Positions 4,697 through 5,642 of a stretch of 5,642 nt of DNA are shown here, piece by piece; position 1 is the first letter of the stretch, and every line of letters begins with the position of its first letter. The stretch covers positions 1 to 5,642 of the forward strand of contig JAHLLU010000148.1 of the NCBI GenBank assembly GCA_020444005.1. Direction: 5' to 3'. The DNA is from an archaeon. GTDB taxonomy: Archaea > Thermoproteota > Bathyarchaeia > TCS64. The notes below the pieces were generated by a model, which saw only the letters and a program-made list of their open reading frames with translations, searched no databases and was not told the DNA's origin. The position numbers were made by a program, and so were the translations under genes.

Positions 4697-5642
4697 TTGG
4701 AATCAGATAGATATGAGAGAATCATGGCGGTAATCCGCCGAGAGGTACCCGACAGAGTACCATGGAGCATATGGGGACACTTCCCCGCAGTCAACTGGCT
4801 CGACTATTATAGCTGGGAACTAGCCCAACGCAACGGAGAAGAAGCAGCCCGCGGACACATGGCCTTGATAAGAGAACTCGACTACAAGATGGATCTAGTC
4901 AAAGTAACCCCATTCTACAGATTCATGGCAATGCAATGGGGCAGCAAATTCAACTTCAAGAACAACGAGGAAGACGCACCAACCTTAAGCACAACAGTAA
5001 AAGAAACAAAAGACTGGGAAAAACTCTGGGTACTAGACCCAAAGAAAGAACTACGAGAATTCGTACGCACCAACGAAATACTATCACGCGACCTACGCAA
5101 CACGCCCGTAATCTACACCATCCCAAGCCCAATCATACAAGCAATGAACGGCGTCGGAACCCCCGAACGCGTCATAGAGGACATGAGAAAAAACCCAGAC
5201 GCCCTCAAACAGGGACTGGAGACCATAACAGAAACCACCATAGACTTCGCAAAAGCATGCGTTGACACAGGCATACAGGGAATATTCTACGGAATCGGCG
5301 GAGGAGGCAGAATCTGGAAAGAGTTCACTGTACCAGAACTCGAAAAATGGGCACTCGGATACGATAAAAAAGTCCTAGAAGCGGTTGACTGCGAGATCAA
5401 GATGCTACACATCTGCAGCACACCAGAAGGCAACGCACAGGACCAGAACCTAATGGAATCAGGGTGGTTCAAACAGTACCCTGTTGATATCATCAACTGG
5501 GACGCCCACGAATACACATGGCTAAACAAAGCCAAAGAAATCTACGGCGACACCTTTGCCATCTGCGGTGGACTCGACAGAAGCTATGACAGCATGCGGT
5601 CAGGTAAGATAGACCAAGTGGAAGCAGACGTCAAGAAGGCCA
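4697..5642 (+). CDS. Uroporphyrinogen decarboxylase family protein, probably methyltransferase-like (cut by window edge)
   Basis: The frame is open from TTG at 4697 to the right edge: 315 residues, missing perhaps the last few dozen. The start MESDRYERIMAVIRREVPDR resembles family starts of the form R-x-x-x-[AV]-[LI]-R-x-x-x-P-D-R-V-P, with PDRVP at 18-22; the ATG at 4724 would cut off the first helix. Further on are GIGGGG (199-204), MLHICS with H238 and C240, INWD near the expected substrate-pocket loop, and AICGGLD (C290), followed by a helix matching the family's C-terminal order. True HemE enzymes have an RQAGRY-type motif after the first strand; here that region reads WSIWGHFPAVNW, so haem synthesis is unlikely. 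H-x-C resembles the zinc site of corrinoid:CoM methyltransferases (MtaA/MtbA type), with C290 a possible third ligand. Methyl transfer is therefore the better guess, without a known substrate. It starts 31 bases after the surface-protein gene with no T-rich terminator between, so co-transcription is likely. Confidence 0.88.
   Translation, partial: MESDRYERIMAVIRREVPDRVPWSIWGHFPAVNWLDYYSWELAQRNGEEAARGHMALIRELDYKMDLVKVTPFYRFMAMQWGSKFNFKNNEEDAPTLSTTVKETKDWEKLWVLDPKKELREFVRTNEILSRDLRNTPVIYTIPSPIIQAMNGVGTPERVIEDMRKNPDALKQGLETITETTIDFAKACVDTGIQGIFYGIGGGGRIWKEFTVPELEKWALGYDKKVLEAVDCEIKMLHICSTPEGNAQDQNLMESGWFKQYPVDIINWDAHEYTWLNKAKEIYGDTFAICGGLDRSYDSMRSGKIDQVEADVKKA

Noticed and set aside
4726..4761. 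Two adjacent perfect 5-bp inverted repeats (GGCGG/CCGCC and GGTAC/GTACC) early in the UroD-family gene
   Set aside because: They are short, lie inside codons of a conserved N-terminus, and are not placed where they would block the SD. Chance is enough to explain them.
4936..5535. Frames of 109 codons (plus) and 82 codons (minus, 5287-5535) within the UroD-family region
   Set aside because: The UroD frame is continuous through the whole stretch with family motifs; these are out-of-frame by-products.

Overview
The window looks archaeal. Three gene starts are preceded by A/T-rich boxes placed like archaeal TATA elements. Shine-Dalgarno-like sequences match the archaeal anti-SD core (AGGTGA, GGTGA, AGGAG). 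One gene appears leaderless, one starts with GTG and one probably with TTG. The protein set (a 4Fe-4S aldo/keto reductase, a sequon-rich membrane-anchored surface protein, a UroD-family protein and a Cys-rich AAA+ ATPase) fits an anaerobic, probably uncultivated archaeon. I cannot name the lineage; Bathyarchaeia- or Asgard-like groups are guesses.

Left half, minus strand (reading right to left): an aldo/keto reductase with two C-terminal iron-sulfur motifs (2920 to 1775) is followed by a T-rich terminator. Next comes a new TATA box and SD for a MoxR/ChlI-like AAA+ ATPase (1645 to 224, with a probable N-terminal extension up to about 1702). Its stop codon abuts the ATG of a second gene that runs off the left edge (223 to 1). 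That gene may be the von Willebrand-type partner usual for such ATPases, but only its charged, helical N-terminus is visible.

Middle: a 116-base divergent promoter region (2921-3036) fires the reductase leftwards, with a short SD-containing leader, and the surface protein rightwards, apparently without a leader.

Right half, plus strand: a 542-residue secreted protein (signal peptide, beta-helix-like repeats, a beta-sandwich-like module, one C-terminal membrane anchor, 13 N-glycosylation sequons) is followed 31 bases later by a uroporphyrinogen-decarboxylase-family protein. That second gene has its own SD and a TTG start and is cut by the right edge. It lacks the N-terminal signature of HemE and carries an H-x-C motif, so it is closer in kind to corrinoid/CoM methyltransferases than to haem enzymes.

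The most interesting observation is that the AAA+ gene seems to be missing a canonical start codon. Family-like protein sequence continues upstream of the first ATG, a TATA box and SD sit at the right distance further upstream, and the codon at the expected start is ACG. The second is the very strong A+C bias of the plus (coding) strand in the distal surface-protein gene. I see no tRNA, rRNA, CRISPR array or insertion sequence, and no gene-free stretch longer than 130 bases.
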